From Strigomonas culicis (lineage: Eukaryota; Euglenozoa; Kinetoplastea; Trypanosomatida; Trypanosomatidae): DNA of 64,000 bases. Below are positions 56,222 to 64,000 of this stretch, piece by piece. Each line of letters begins with the position of its first letter. Position 1 is the stretch's first letter. A program made the position numbers and the translations under genes. The DNA is taken from the NCBI GenBank assembly GCA_000482145.1, contig AUXH01000016.1, forward strand, positions 1 through 64,000, given 5' to 3'. The notes beneath the pieces are model-generated. The model saw only the letters and a list, made by a program, of their open reading frames with translations. It ran no database searches and had not been told where the DNA came from.

Positions 56222-57919
56222 ATGGCAGCTCCCGAGGAAAAGGACAAGTTGCAGCTCACCGACGCCGAGCAGGGCAAGGTAGTGACACGCTTTCCCCCAG
56301 AGGCGAGTGGTTTTCTGCACATTGGCCACGCGAAGGCTGCACTCATCAACCGCATGCTCGCCGACAAGTATGAGGGCAAGATGCTGTTTCGCTTTGATGA
56401 CACGAACCCGGCGAAGGAAAAGGAGCATTTTGAAAAGGCCATTGAGGATGATTTGACGACACTCGGTGTTTCGTACGATTCCGGCCCGACCTTCTCGTCA
56501 GACTACTTCAGGCTCATGAAGGACAAGGCGGAGGAGCTTATCCAGCGAGGCTTGGCTTACTGCGACAAGACGCCGCGGGAGGAGATGCAAAAGTGCCGCT
56601 TTGATGGTATCCCGACGCAGTACCGCGACAACTCTGTCGAAGAGAACGTGCGCTTGTGGAAAGAAATGCAGGAGGGCAGCGAGGAGGGCCAGATCACGTG
56701 CCTGCGCGCGAAGATCTCCATCGATGACCCGAACAAGGCGATGCGCGACCCTGTCATGTACCGTGTCAACTTCACGCCGCACGCCCGCCACGGCACGGAG
56801 GAGAAGGTGTATCCTACCTACGACTTTTGCTGCCCCATCATCGACTCCGTGGAGGGTGTGACCCACGCGCTGCGTACCAACGAGTACCACGACCGTAATG
56901 ATCAGTACTACTGGTTCTGCGACGCGCTGAAGATCCGCAAGCCTCTCATCGAGGACTTTTCGCGCCTCAATATGGAGTACAGCGTCATGTCCAAGCGGAA
57001 GTTGACGAAGCTCGTAGACACCCATGTCGTGAACGGTTGGGATGATCCCCGCTTCCCCACCGTGCGTTCACTCGTGCGCCGCGGTATGAAAGTGGAGGCG
57101 CTTCGTCAGTTTGTCGCTGACCAGGGCATGTCCAAGACGGTGAACTTTATGGAGTGGTCCAAGATTTGGTTCTACAACACGCAGATTCTGGACCCTTCTA
57201 GCCCTCGCTATACCGTAGTCTCCAACACCCTGAAGGTTCGCTGCACGGTCGAGGGCCAGGCGCACATGGAGGAGGGCACCAAGGCGCTCCACAAGAAGAA
57301 TGCCGAGCTGGGCGAGAAGACCTACTACAAATCGGACGTTGTTTTTCTCGACGCAGAGGACGTGGCGCTCATCAAGGATGGCGACGAGGTCACACTGATG
57401 GATTGGTGCAACGCGTACGTGCGCGACATCAAGAAGGGCGACAACGGTCTCCCCACGGAGGCCACCATTGTGCTGAACCCGGAGGGTGACGTGAAGAAGA
57501 CCAAGTACAAACTGACTTGGGTGCCTGAGAACCCCAAGTCGGTCGTCTTCACGCTCCGCGAGTACGACCATATTCTCACCAAGAAGAAGCCGGAGCCGGA
57601 GGAAAGCATCGATGACATCATCGCGCCCGTGTCGATTTACACGCAGGAGGTGATTGGCGAGGAGGCACTGCAGGTCCTTAAGAAGGGCGACATTGTGCAG
57701 CTGGAGCGTCGCGGGTACTACATCGTCGACAATGATGAGGGAGAGAAGAAGGAGCTCATCTACATCCCGGACGGCCGCGATAAGATCAACCACCTTTCCG
57801 CCAAGGCCCAGTATCTCAAGACGCTGCCGCAGAAGGCGTCGGCGGCCGACGAGCTCGCGGCCAAGCGGGCTGCAAAGGCGGCCAAGAAGGCAGCGCAGAA
57901 GGCAGCAACCGCGAAGTGA
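56222..57919 (+). CDS. GluRS: Glutamyl-tRNA synthetase, eukaryotic cytosolic type
   Basis: A class I synthetase of 565 residues that charges tRNA-Glu. The start is the ATG at 56222 (MAAPEEKDKL), after the splice acceptor; 37 upstream codons in frame are AT-rich leader. RFPPEASGFLHIGHAKAAL carries the HIGH motif at 33-36 and MSKRK (256-260) is the KMSKS equivalent. The run from FRFDDTNP to GWDDPRFPTVRSLVRRGM closely follows the GluRS part of human EPRS, which separates it from GlnRS. The C-terminal part is the beta-barrel anticodon-binding domain. The end is an Ala/Lys-rich tail. It has no GST-like N-terminal domain and is not fused to ProRS. It is the first gene of the plus-strand array. Confidence 0.96.
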   Translation: MAAPEEKDKLQLTDAEQGKVVTRFPPEASGFLHIGHAKAALINRMLADKYEGKMLFRFDDTNPAKEKEHFEKAIEDDLTTLGVSYDSGPTFSSDYFRLMKDKAEELIQRGLAYCDKTPREEMQKCRFDGIPTQYRDNSVEENVRLWKEMQEGSEEGQITCLRAKISIDDPNKAMRDPVMYRVNFTPHARHGTEEKVYPTYDFCCPIIDSVEGVTHALRTNEYHDRNDQYYWFCDALKIRKPLIEDFSRLNMEYSVMSKRKLTKLVDTHVVNGWDDPRFPTVRSLVRRGMKVEALRQFVADQGMSKTVNFMEWSKIWFYNTQILDPSSPRYTVVSNTLKVRCTVEGQAHMEEGTKALHKKNAELGEKTYYKSDVVFLDAEDVALIKDGDEVTLMDWCNAYVRDIKKGDNGLPTEATIVLNPEGDVKKTKYKLTWVPENPKSVVFTLREYDHILTKKKPEPEESIDDIIAPVSIYTQEVIGEEALQVLKKGDIVQLERRGYYIVDNDEGEKKELIYIPDGRDKINHLSAKAQYLKTLPQKASAADELAAKRAAKAAKKAAQKAATAK

Positions 57920-58238
57920 GCCATTTCTTCTTCTGGCCGTTGTCCCACTACGGATTGCACACATCCACAAGTATTCGTCCGTCTCAAAAGGGATGGTAGA
58001 CAAAAGAAAAAAAAAGGGCAAAGTAAAAATACGTATACCTCAAAACGATAAGAATGATACCGTCTTTTTCATCCATTATCTATTCATGTTTACTTTTCCG
58101 AGACCTCTCGCTTTGTCCTTTCAATCAACTACTTCTCTTGTGTGCGCATGTGCTACACCAGTGAAGCAAAGTGCATTGGTGATATGCTTCACTTTCTCTC
58201 TCTCTCTCCCCCTTTCATCACATGGTGCCGTACTAGCA
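57920..58238. other. Intergenic spacer, GluRS to DEAH helicase
   Basis: Holds the short GluRS 3' UTR and the helicase splice signal. No gene; the helicase frame stays open through here, but the sequence is UTR-like and low in GC. Confidence 0.6.
58188..58236 (+). other. Predicted trans-splice acceptor of the DEAH helicase
   Basis: A CT tract at about 58190-58216 is followed by the first AG at 58235-58236, leaving only two bases before the ATG at 58239. Confidence 0.6.
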
Positions 58239-61190
58239 ATGCAAAAGAAGAAGAACCTTAGCTTTGGGGACCTGGGCCTGTCGACGCCGCTCCCGTCCGT
58301 CCTTGCCAAGACGAAAAAGGAGCGAAAGCAAGAAAAGGCAATGGAGAAGAGGGACAAGAAGGGACGCACCAAGGAGGCAATGGACCTAGTAGCGGCCTCG
58401 CGCCAGGCGACCGAGCAGCATAAGCAGTTCGTCATTGACCAGCAAGAAGAGGAGCGAATCGAGAAGGAGAAGCGGAAGCGCGAAATGAAGATTGAGCACC
58501 TGCGCGCGCAGAACGAGCGAGCGGAGGATAAGAAGCAATTGGACAAAACGCTCCTGGCCGCTCAGCAGAAGTACGTGGCGGCCGTTGAGGAAAAGCAACA
58601 GGAGGCGGACGAGAAGGAGAAGCTGCTGCGCGCTCAAATCCAACTGGAGACCGAGCGTGTCGCGCGCACAGCGCCTCGCAGCGTGCACATCCCCATCATG
58701 CGGACGGAGCTTGTGCAGCAGCAGCGAGAGGGTCTTCCCGTTCTGCGCGAAGAGCAGCCGATCGTCGAGGCCATCAATGACGCCTCGCGGTCGTGCGTGC
58801 TGCTGTGCGGCGAGACGGGCAGCGGCAAGACGACGCAGATCCCGCAGTTTCTGTGGGAGGCCGGGTACGGCCACGCGGCGGGCGCGCCGTTCGGCCGCGA
58901 GGGCGCCATCTTGGTCACGGAGCCGCGCCGTGTGGCCGCTGTTTCCATGGCGCGTCGGGTGGCGGAGGAGCTGAGCGTCTCGTTCGGCGGTGAGGTGGGC
59001 TATCACGTGCGTTACGATAACAACATCAGTGACGCCTGCAAGCTTAAATTTGCCACGGAGGGTATTGTTCTGAAGGAGATCCAGTCGGACTTCCTGTTGA
59101 AGAAGTACAGCGTGATTATTGTGGATGAGGCCCACGAGCGCAGCGTATCGTGTGACATCTTGATTGGCTTACTGTCTCGCATTGTTCCTCTTCGCAACGA
59201 GCTGCACCAGGAGGAGCTCCGCCGCTGCCACGGGGTCGTGGAGCAGACCAAGGTGAAGCCGCTGAAGCTAGTGATCATGTCGGCCACCATGCGCGTCATG
59301 GACTTCCGCGACAACAAGAAGCTGTTTCCCATTACCCCACAGCTCATCAACGTCGAGGCACGGCGATTCACCGTTTCCAACCACTTTGCTCGGAAAACTG
59401 TGCTCAAGGAATACGTGGACGAGGCGTTTGCAAAAGTGTGCCAGGTACACAAAAAACTCCCCCCGGGCGGTATCCTGGTGTTTCTGTGCACGCAGCACGA
59501 AATCGAGGATCTCTGCTCTCGACTGCGGTCCCACTACGCAAAGACCAAAATTGAGTACTACGAAAACTCGTACTCCAAACACGCCCTCCTGACAGGCAAG
59601 TCACCGGAGGAAGGCACGACGGCATCGGACGATGAGGAAAAGAAGAAGGTCGATGGCGCGGAGGAGGAGCAAAAGGATGAATTCGGTCTGAAAACGATGG
59701 ACTACGCCCTGGAGGACGACAACGACGAGCGCGCCGCCGGGGGCGCCAAGCGCGCCCGCGAGGCGTCGGACGCCGACTCGGAGGCAGGCAGTCAGACGGC
59801 ACCCAACGAAGAGGAGATGAACGGCGAGTACAACACCCTACACGTGCTGCCCTTGTACGCGCTGCTGGATTTTGAGAAGCAGCAGGAGGTGTTTAAGCCG
59901 CCTCCGCCCGGTAAGCGCCTCTGCGTGATCGCGACGAACGTCGCGGAGACATCCATCACGATTCCCAACATCAAGTACGTGGTGGACTCTGGCCGCGTGA
60001 AATCCAAGGTACTCGACACGGAAACGCAGGCCAGCTGCTTCCGCATCGAGTGGACGAGTCAGGCCTCGGCGGAGCAGCGCAGCGGGCGCGCTGGTCGCGT
60101 CGGGCCGGGGCACTGCTATCGGCTGTATAGCACAGCGGTGTACTCCAACTGGATGAGCCAGCACACGGTGCCGGAGGTGCTGCGGACGCCACTCGACTCG
60201 GTGGTGCTTCTGATGAAGCACATTGGCATTGAGCATGTGGGCGGGTTCCCCTTTCCCTCTGCGCCGCGGGAGGAGGAGCTGAAGCGCGCCCTGGATCACC
60301 TCAGCATTGTTGGAGCCCTCAACGTGAAGGAGCAGCTCAAGATCACGGCGCTCGGCCGCCGGCTGGTGGCCTATCCAGTACCACCCAAGTTCGCCAGAGC
60401 CGTGGCAGCCGCACTGGACCGCAGGTGCCCTGCGGCCCTGGTCGATATGGTCGTTGCCATCGTGTCCGTGGCATCCACCACTACCACTGCCTTCACGGGC
60501 GAGGGCAACCGTGTCAAGGCGGCGAAGCCCCAGGATAACGAGGTGGACCCACGTCGCGAGCGCGTGCGTTCACTTCTGTGCCCCGGCAGCGACCTCATCA
60601 CCTATCTCCGCGCCTTTCAGACCTTCGTGCAGCAGCCCCGCACCGCCGCTCGCGACTACTGCTTAGTGCAGAAGAGCATGCAGGAGGCGCGCATGCTCTA
60701 CCACCAGGTGTGCCGCCTCGCCCGCCAGCAGCAGGGCGAGGCGGTGGCGGAGGAGCAGGTTGTGGATGAGCAGGATAGCCTCGAGACAACCGCCTCCCCC
60801 GCCACCATGAAGCACAACGAGGAGGTGTTCATGGATGACTGCAAGACTCTGACACGGAGCGCCGAACTGCAGCTCCGACAGCTGTTCATCCCAGGGTTGC
60901 TGGACCAGGTGGCGCGCCGTGCCACCGTGCACGAGTGCCGCTCGCTGGGCGTGGAGTACCATGACAAGAAGACCAGCCGGACCCCGTACTATCTCACGCA
61001 CGCGCGCTCCATCGCCTTCATCCATCCCACCAGTTCTATTGCACGTACTCACCCGCCACCAGAGTATGTTACGTATGCCTTTCTTCAACGCATCACTCGG
61101 AGTGAAACGCGAGAGGCGCAGACAAGTATGCTAGGCCTGACCATTGTCACGAAAGAGTGGCTCAATGCTGCTGGGTTTGCCGAGGAGTAG
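58239..61190 (+). CDS. DHX37: DEAH-box RNA helicase, DHX37/Dhr1 type (ribosome biogenesis)
   Basis: Yeast Dhr1 and human DHX37 remodel U3 snoRNA on pre-18S rRNA in the nucleolus. I start at the ATG at 58239 (MQKKKNLSFGDLG), giving 983 residues; the frame is open another 195 codons upstream, overlapping GluRS, but the splice acceptor at 58235 rules that out. Residues 1-150 are basic and coiled. Helicase motifs: GETGSGKTTQ (191-200), DEAH (about 296), SAT (about 348), TNVAETSITIPNI, and QRSGRAGRVG (about 613). An acidic Glu/Asp/Lys insertion at about 455-530 separates the two RecA lobes, as in Dhr1, and PPGGILVFLCTQHEIEDLC fits the DHX37 signature. A winged-helix, ratchet and OB-fold region follows. 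Confidence 0.9.
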   Translation: MQKKKNLSFGDLGLSTPLPSVLAKTKKERKQEKAMEKRDKKGRTKEAMDLVAASRQATEQHKQFVIDQQEEERIEKEKRKREMKIEHLRAQNERAEDKKQLDKTLLAAQQKYVAAVEEKQQEADEKEKLLRAQIQLETERVARTAPRSVHIPIMRTELVQQQREGLPVLREEQPIVEAINDASRSCVLLCGETGSGKTTQIPQFLWEAGYGHAAGAPFGREGAILVTEPRRVAAVSMARRVAEELSVSFGGEVGYHVRYDNNISDACKLKFATEGIVLKEIQSDFLLKKYSVIIVDEAHERSVSCDILIGLLSRIVPLRNELHQEELRRCHGVVEQTKVKPLKLVIMSATMRVMDFRDNKKLFPITPQLINVEARRFTVSNHFARKTVLKEYVDEAFAKVCQVHKKLPPGGILVFLCTQHEIEDLCSRLRSHYAKTKIEYYENSYSKHALLTGKSPEEGTTASDDEEKKKVDGAEEEQKDEFGLKTMDYALEDDNDERAAGGAKRAREASDADSEAGSQTAPNEEEMNGEYNTLHVLPLYALLDFEKQQEVFKPPPPGKRLCVIATNVAETSITIPNIKYVVDSGRVKSKVLDTETQASCFRIEWTSQASAEQRSGRAGRVGPGHCYRLYSTAVYSNWMSQHTVPEVLRTPLDSVVLLMKHIGIEHVGGFPFPSAPREEELKRALDHLSIVGALNVKEQLKITALGRRLVAYPVPPKFARAVAAALDRRCPAALVDMVVAIVSVASTTTTAFTGEGNRVKAAKPQDNEVDPRRERVRSLLCPGSDLITYLRAFQTFVQQPRTAARDYCLVQKSMQEARMLYHQVCRLARQQQGEAVAEEQVVDEQDSLETTASPATMKHNEEVFMDDCKTLTRSAELQLRQLFIPGLLDQVARRATVHECRSLGVEYHDKKTSRTPYYLTHARSIAFIHPTSSIARTHPPPEYVTYAFLQRITRSETREAQTSMLGLTIVTKEWLNAAGFAEE

Positions 61191-61402
61191 GCCATGGGGT
61201 GCAAAGATACACAATAAGAAAATGTCCTATTCATAAAAAGGTGAATCATTTCGTTATTAAGCGACGGTGTTTCAATTGATATAAATAACTAATATGTCCC
61301 GATTAATTGGCTCTTTTTAAATTATTATTCTTTTCCTTTCCCAGCTTTCATTCCAGACAGCTTCATTGCTGTGAACTGTAACATAAAACAAACAACTGAA
61401 TA

Positions 61403-61414
61403 CCCCCCCCCCCC
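61403..61414. repeat. Homopolymer C run
   Basis: Twelve C in a row, in the helicase-ankyrin spacer. Confidence 0.9.
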
Positions 61415-61492
61415 GTCCTCCAACTATTGTATATGTGCTCCACGGCGAGGGTTGTGTCTCTCAATACTATATAATCATACTGTTTCGTAATT

Positions 61493-61493
<1 letters not shown>

Positions 61494-61534
<41 letters not shown>

Positions 61535-61553
61535 ATTGTTTGTCACTCTTCAG
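61494..61553 (+). other. Polypyrimidine tract and predicted acceptor of the ankyrin gene
   Basis: A (CT)n microsatellite (61494-61527) is followed by more T/C-rich sequence and the first AG at 61552-61553 (TTCAG), 55 bases before the ATG. A second AG abuts the ATG at 61607-61608. Confidence 0.65.
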
Positions 61554-61608
61554 GTTTGTTCACCTTATTGCTACCACAATTGTTCTGCTTCGTCTTGGCG
61601 CGTTGTAG

Positions 61609-62856
61609 ATGACCACCACCAATTTAGGTGTAATCGGCGGTCCCCAGGGCCCTAAAGAACTGCTGGATGCCGTTCGAGATGCGGTTGTAGAGGGCAACTT
61701 GGATACACTTGAGCGTCTTTCAAAGGACTTTTTAGCCATCAATGACAATGTCTCCAAATGCGTGGACGAGAGCGGTAACACCATTGCCCACCTGGCGTTA
61801 GGAAAGAACACCACCACGTTGCAGTTTGTGGTGGACGAGCTGCACGTCGATATTAACGCCCCGAACCTGCAAGGCCGCACGCCTCTGCACGAGGCCGTCA
61901 CACACAACTACGTGGAGTGCTGCCAGTTGCTCCTCGACCATGGCGGCGACGATACGCTGCAGTCGGCGACGCTCTCCACGCCCTTTCACACCGCCGCTGC
62001 GTGCGGAAGCGTGGACTGCATGGAAGTGCTGCTGCGGCACAGCGAGGAGCCCGCCGCGAAGGTGAACGAGCTAGACAAGAACCACAGCTCAGCCCTCCAC
62101 AAGTGCGCGTTTGATGGCGACGTGCGCGTGAGTAGGTGGCTGGTGGAGCACGGCGCGACGGTGGACACCGTGGACAAGCAGAGTCTCACTCCCCTCCTCG
62201 TGGCGGTGAAGATGGGCCAGAAGAACGTGGTGGAGTACCTCCTCAGTCAAGGCGCCAACAGCAACCAGGTGGACGACCACGGCAATTGCGGTGCGCACTT
62301 CTGCGCCATGCGGTGCGACACGACCATCCTGAACTTGCTGCTGAAGGCAGGGGCGACGGTGAAGGTGCAGAACAGCGATTTCAACAATCCGCTTCACCTG
62401 GCGGCTATCCACCAGCGGCCAGACTCCAAGGAGTGGGAGGAGCTGGTGGCCGACCTGCTGACCGCGGGCTGCGACCCCGACCAGGAGAACGCCTCGCGGA
62501 AAAAGCCGGCGGACTACCTAAACAGAGGACTGAAAAGCCTCTTCTCGAGAGAGGAAGTCCAGCGGCGTCGCGCGATCGAGGAGGAGAGCCAGAGGCAGCT
62601 AGAGAAGAACATCAGGGACGCGGAGGCCCTACGTGCGTCCTGGGCGGCAAAGATCACCTGCGAGATGGAGGACGCCAAGAGGAGGGACATAGAGGAGGGC
62701 GAGCTGCTCTCCTGGGAGGCGGAGGACAGACGCCGCGCCGACGAGGACGCCCGCACCAAGATGGAGGCCGTGCTGGAGATGGTTCGCGTGAAGGAGGAGG
62801 AGGTCGAGAAGCTGAAGGTCTTAGTCGAGAAGGCGGAGAGCAAAGCGGCGAAGTGA
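61609..62856 (+). CDS. Ankyrin-repeat protein with C-terminal coiled coil
   Basis: The 415-residue protein has about seven ankyrin repeats from residue 50 to 300, for example ESGNTIAHLALGKN, LQGRTPLHEAVTHNYVECCQLLLDHG, NHSSALHKCAFDGDVRVSRWLVEHGA, SLTPLLVAVKMGQKNVVEYLLSQGA and NNPLHLAAIHQRPD. After residue 315 there is a long, highly charged helix (REEVQRRRAIEEESQRQLEKN to the end) that should form a coiled coil. No membrane segment or catalytic domain. It is likely a scaffold or cytoskeletal adaptor; partners are unknown. The start is supported by a strong upstream splice signal. Confidence 0.9.
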   Translation: MTTTNLGVIGGPQGPKELLDAVRDAVVEGNLDTLERLSKDFLAINDNVSKCVDESGNTIAHLALGKNTTTLQFVVDELHVDINAPNLQGRTPLHEAVTHNYVECCQLLLDHGGDDTLQSATLSTPFHTAAACGSVDCMEVLLRHSEEPAAKVNELDKNHSSALHKCAFDGDVRVSRWLVEHGATVDTVDKQSLTPLLVAVKMGQKNVVEYLLSQGANSNQVDDHGNCGAHFCAMRCDTTILNLLLKAGATVKVQNSDFNNPLHLAAIHQRPDSKEWEELVADLLTAGCDPDQENASRKKPADYLNRGLKSLFSREEVQRRRAIEEESQRQLEKNIRDAEALRASWAAKITCEMEDAKRRDIEEGELLSWEAEDRRRADEDARTKMEAVLEMVRVKEEEVEKLKVLVEKAESKAAK

Positions 62857-63349
62857 GGGGGCCGCCGTAGATGTAAATAGGTGTAAACTGTAATGGTGCT
62901 TGATGGGTTTCGTGCTACTGTACATGTAAAATATCAGCCTGTGTGTGTATCAGAGTTTTTTTTTCTCCTGACGCGCATTTGTATGCTCTAGGCTGTTAGA
63001 GTTTCCCAGAGGTTCCACGCCATCCTCCTTCTTTTCCCTTTCCTCTCCTTACATTATCTCCGTCTTTTCCGTGATCTGCTACATATGAGGAGATCACACT
63101 TTCTCTTGCCTGTGTCCACGTTTTCTCTTCTCTCTTTCTTTCTCTCTCTCTCCTTATCATCCTTATTATTCGTGTTCTGTTTAACATGGAAAGCTTCATG
63201 TCTTAAAGAAGCGTACATTGCATTTAATTGCATACTCAGAGTTTACACTACTATATAGACGCATACACTGAATTTTACTCGTCGCTAATTCAGTTTACCT
63301 TTTTGTTTTTCCCTTTTTTAGTTCTTGTGAGTATACTGTGGTCGTTGCA
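62857..63349. other. Intergenic spacer
   Basis: T- and CT-rich (for example 63090-63160). It includes the ankyrin gene 3' UTR and the splice signal of the last gene. No gene supported. Confidence 0.55.
63297..63321 (+). other. Predicted trans-splice acceptor of the last gene
   Basis: A T/C-rich tract is followed by AG at 63320-63321, 28 bases before the ATG at 63350. Confidence 0.65.
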
Positions 63350-63838
63350 ATGAGCACTCGCTCTGTCAAGGAACGTGATGTTGCCGGGATGACAGCATTT
63401 GAAGTTTCCTTACAGTATTTACTTTTGCGACAGGACCGCTCTTACCATTTTATCCAGTTCCTAACGGCGGTTGGTTCTCTGATTTTCTTCTCTGGATTAT
63501 TCTTAGTTCTTTGGCTCTCCCTTGTCGAGCCTGTGCTACCCATGCTGCCGCTCGCCTTTGCGCAGTGGCTTGCCGAGCAGCGGTCGTCGCTCGTCACGCT
63601 GGTTGTGTTGGCGCTCATCGCCTTGTTGCTTTTACGCGCGAGTAAGAAGAAGTTCATCATCGAGCCGGGTGAGGAGATGGTAGAGCGCCTGAACCGAGAG
63701 GTGCTCGAGCCCTGCTTGGGGTTAACGTTCGACATTTCTTCCGGGAAGCTCTTCACGGATGGACGTATTGACAACATGAGAGAGCCAGATAGCTTTTATC
63801 AGCTGCGGTACTGTTTAGATTCCCACTCCTCTAATTGA
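63350..63838 (+). CDS. Two-span membrane protein, function unknown
   Basis: A 162-residue protein from the ATG at 63350 (MSTRSVKERDVAGMTAFEV); the four codons before it in frame begin with GTG. After a polar start it has two hydrophobic spans, about 38-63 (FLTAVGSLIFFSGLFLVLWLSL) and about 80-96 (TLVVLALIALLLLRA), joined by a Pro/Leu-rich turn, then a basic patch (RASKKKF) and a soluble tail (EPGEEMVERLNREVLEP and GLTFDISSGKLFTDG). The hairpin topology with both ends in the cytosol is likely. I do not recognise the family; an ER or mitochondrial membrane location is possible. Confidence 0.8.
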   Translation: MSTRSVKERDVAGMTAFEVSLQYLLLRQDRSYHFIQFLTAVGSLIFFSGLFLVLWLSLVEPVLPMLPLAFAQWLAEQRSSLVTLVVLALIALLLLRASKKKFIIEPGEEMVERLNREVLEPCLGLTFDISSGKLFTDGRIDNMREPDSFYQLRYCLDSHSSN

Positions 63839-64000
63839 GAGGACCACGGATCAAGTGCGTGAGCGAACCATGCGCTCCCTTTCACCGCTTCAGTTTTTGT
63901 TTTCCTTCTTGTTATTTTTCGATTCGAGAAGTTAGTTTCCTTTTTTTTTTAATTCGCCACCGTATGTTCTTTCCTTTTCCTCCTTCCATGTGGATGCATG

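Larger units (their letters stand above)
61191..61608. other. Intergenic spacer with C run and CT tract
   Basis: AT-rich helicase 3' UTR, a 12-base C run (61403-61414), then the CT tract and acceptor of the ankyrin gene. No gene supported. Confidence 0.6.

Noticed and set aside
57654..58238. N-terminal extension of the DEAH helicase into GluRS
   Set aside because: Overlaps GluRS in another frame, is Arg-rich there, and lies upstream of the helicase splice acceptor.
1..64000. CRISPR arrays, bacterial operons, riboswitches and rho-independent terminators
   Set aside because: None seen; the window is eukaryotic, with trans-splicing signals instead of ribosome binding sites.

Overview
This is nuclear DNA from a kinetoplastid flagellate, almost certainly a trypanosomatid. 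About 29 intronless genes lie in two long same-strand arrays. 24 genes from about 0.2 to 52.6 kb are on the minus strand, and five genes from about 56.2 to 63.8 kb are on the plus strand. Many start codons are preceded by a polypyrimidine tract and an AG, the expected trans-splicing signal. Several products are kinetoplastid hallmarks: the catalytically dead S-adenosylmethionine decarboxylase prozyme beside the active enzyme, a membrane-free HMG-CoA reductase, and an NTF2-plus-RRM protein like RBP42. From memory, the order TRM10, homoserine kinase, RBP42, AdoMetDC, prozyme, ValRS, HMG-CoA reductase matches a conserved block on T. brucei chromosome 6. The species cannot be fixed from the sequence. 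Coding DNA is GC-rich, intergenic DNA is AT-rich and full of microsatellites, and a threonine aldolase gene is present (absent from T. brucei as far as I recall), so it is probably not T. brucei itself.

Minus-strand array, in map order: eIF3d, a MINDY-type deubiquitinase, threonine aldolase, a roughly 1,977-residue membrane-anchored STE11-like kinase (RDK1-like), a BRO1/ALIX-like protein, a kinesin, TRM10, homoserine kinase, RBP42-like protein, a mitochondrial helical-repeat protein, AdoMetDC, a 3.1 kb spacer, the prozyme, ValRS, a 1.8 kb spacer, an unrecognised 231-residue protein, TRAP-beta, another helical-repeat protein, an MNS1-like axonemal protein, a small RRM protein, HMG-CoA reductase, ribosomal protein eS26, an FKBP15-like protein, and three lower-GC genes for probable mitochondrial proteins.

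From 52.6 to 56.2 kb lies a divergent strand-switch region, where two transcription units are expected to start. It is very AT-rich and repeat-rich, but holds a sharply bounded island of about 400 bp of extremely GC-rich DNA with a 12-base G run. I cannot assign this island to any gene or known element. The plus-strand array then runs GluRS, a DHX37/Dhr1-type DEAH helicase, an ankyrin-coiled-coil protein and a two-span membrane protein.

Genes in such arrays are co-transcribed without sharing a pathway. Some functional links still show: AdoMetDC and prozyme form one enzyme of polyamine synthesis; threonine aldolase and homoserine kinase both act on threonine; eIF3d, eS26, two tRNA synthetases, TRM10 and DHX37 serve translation. 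The features most worth following up are the GC island, the receptor-like kinase, the FKBP15-like and BRO1-like proteins, and the long spacer between prozyme and AdoMetDC.
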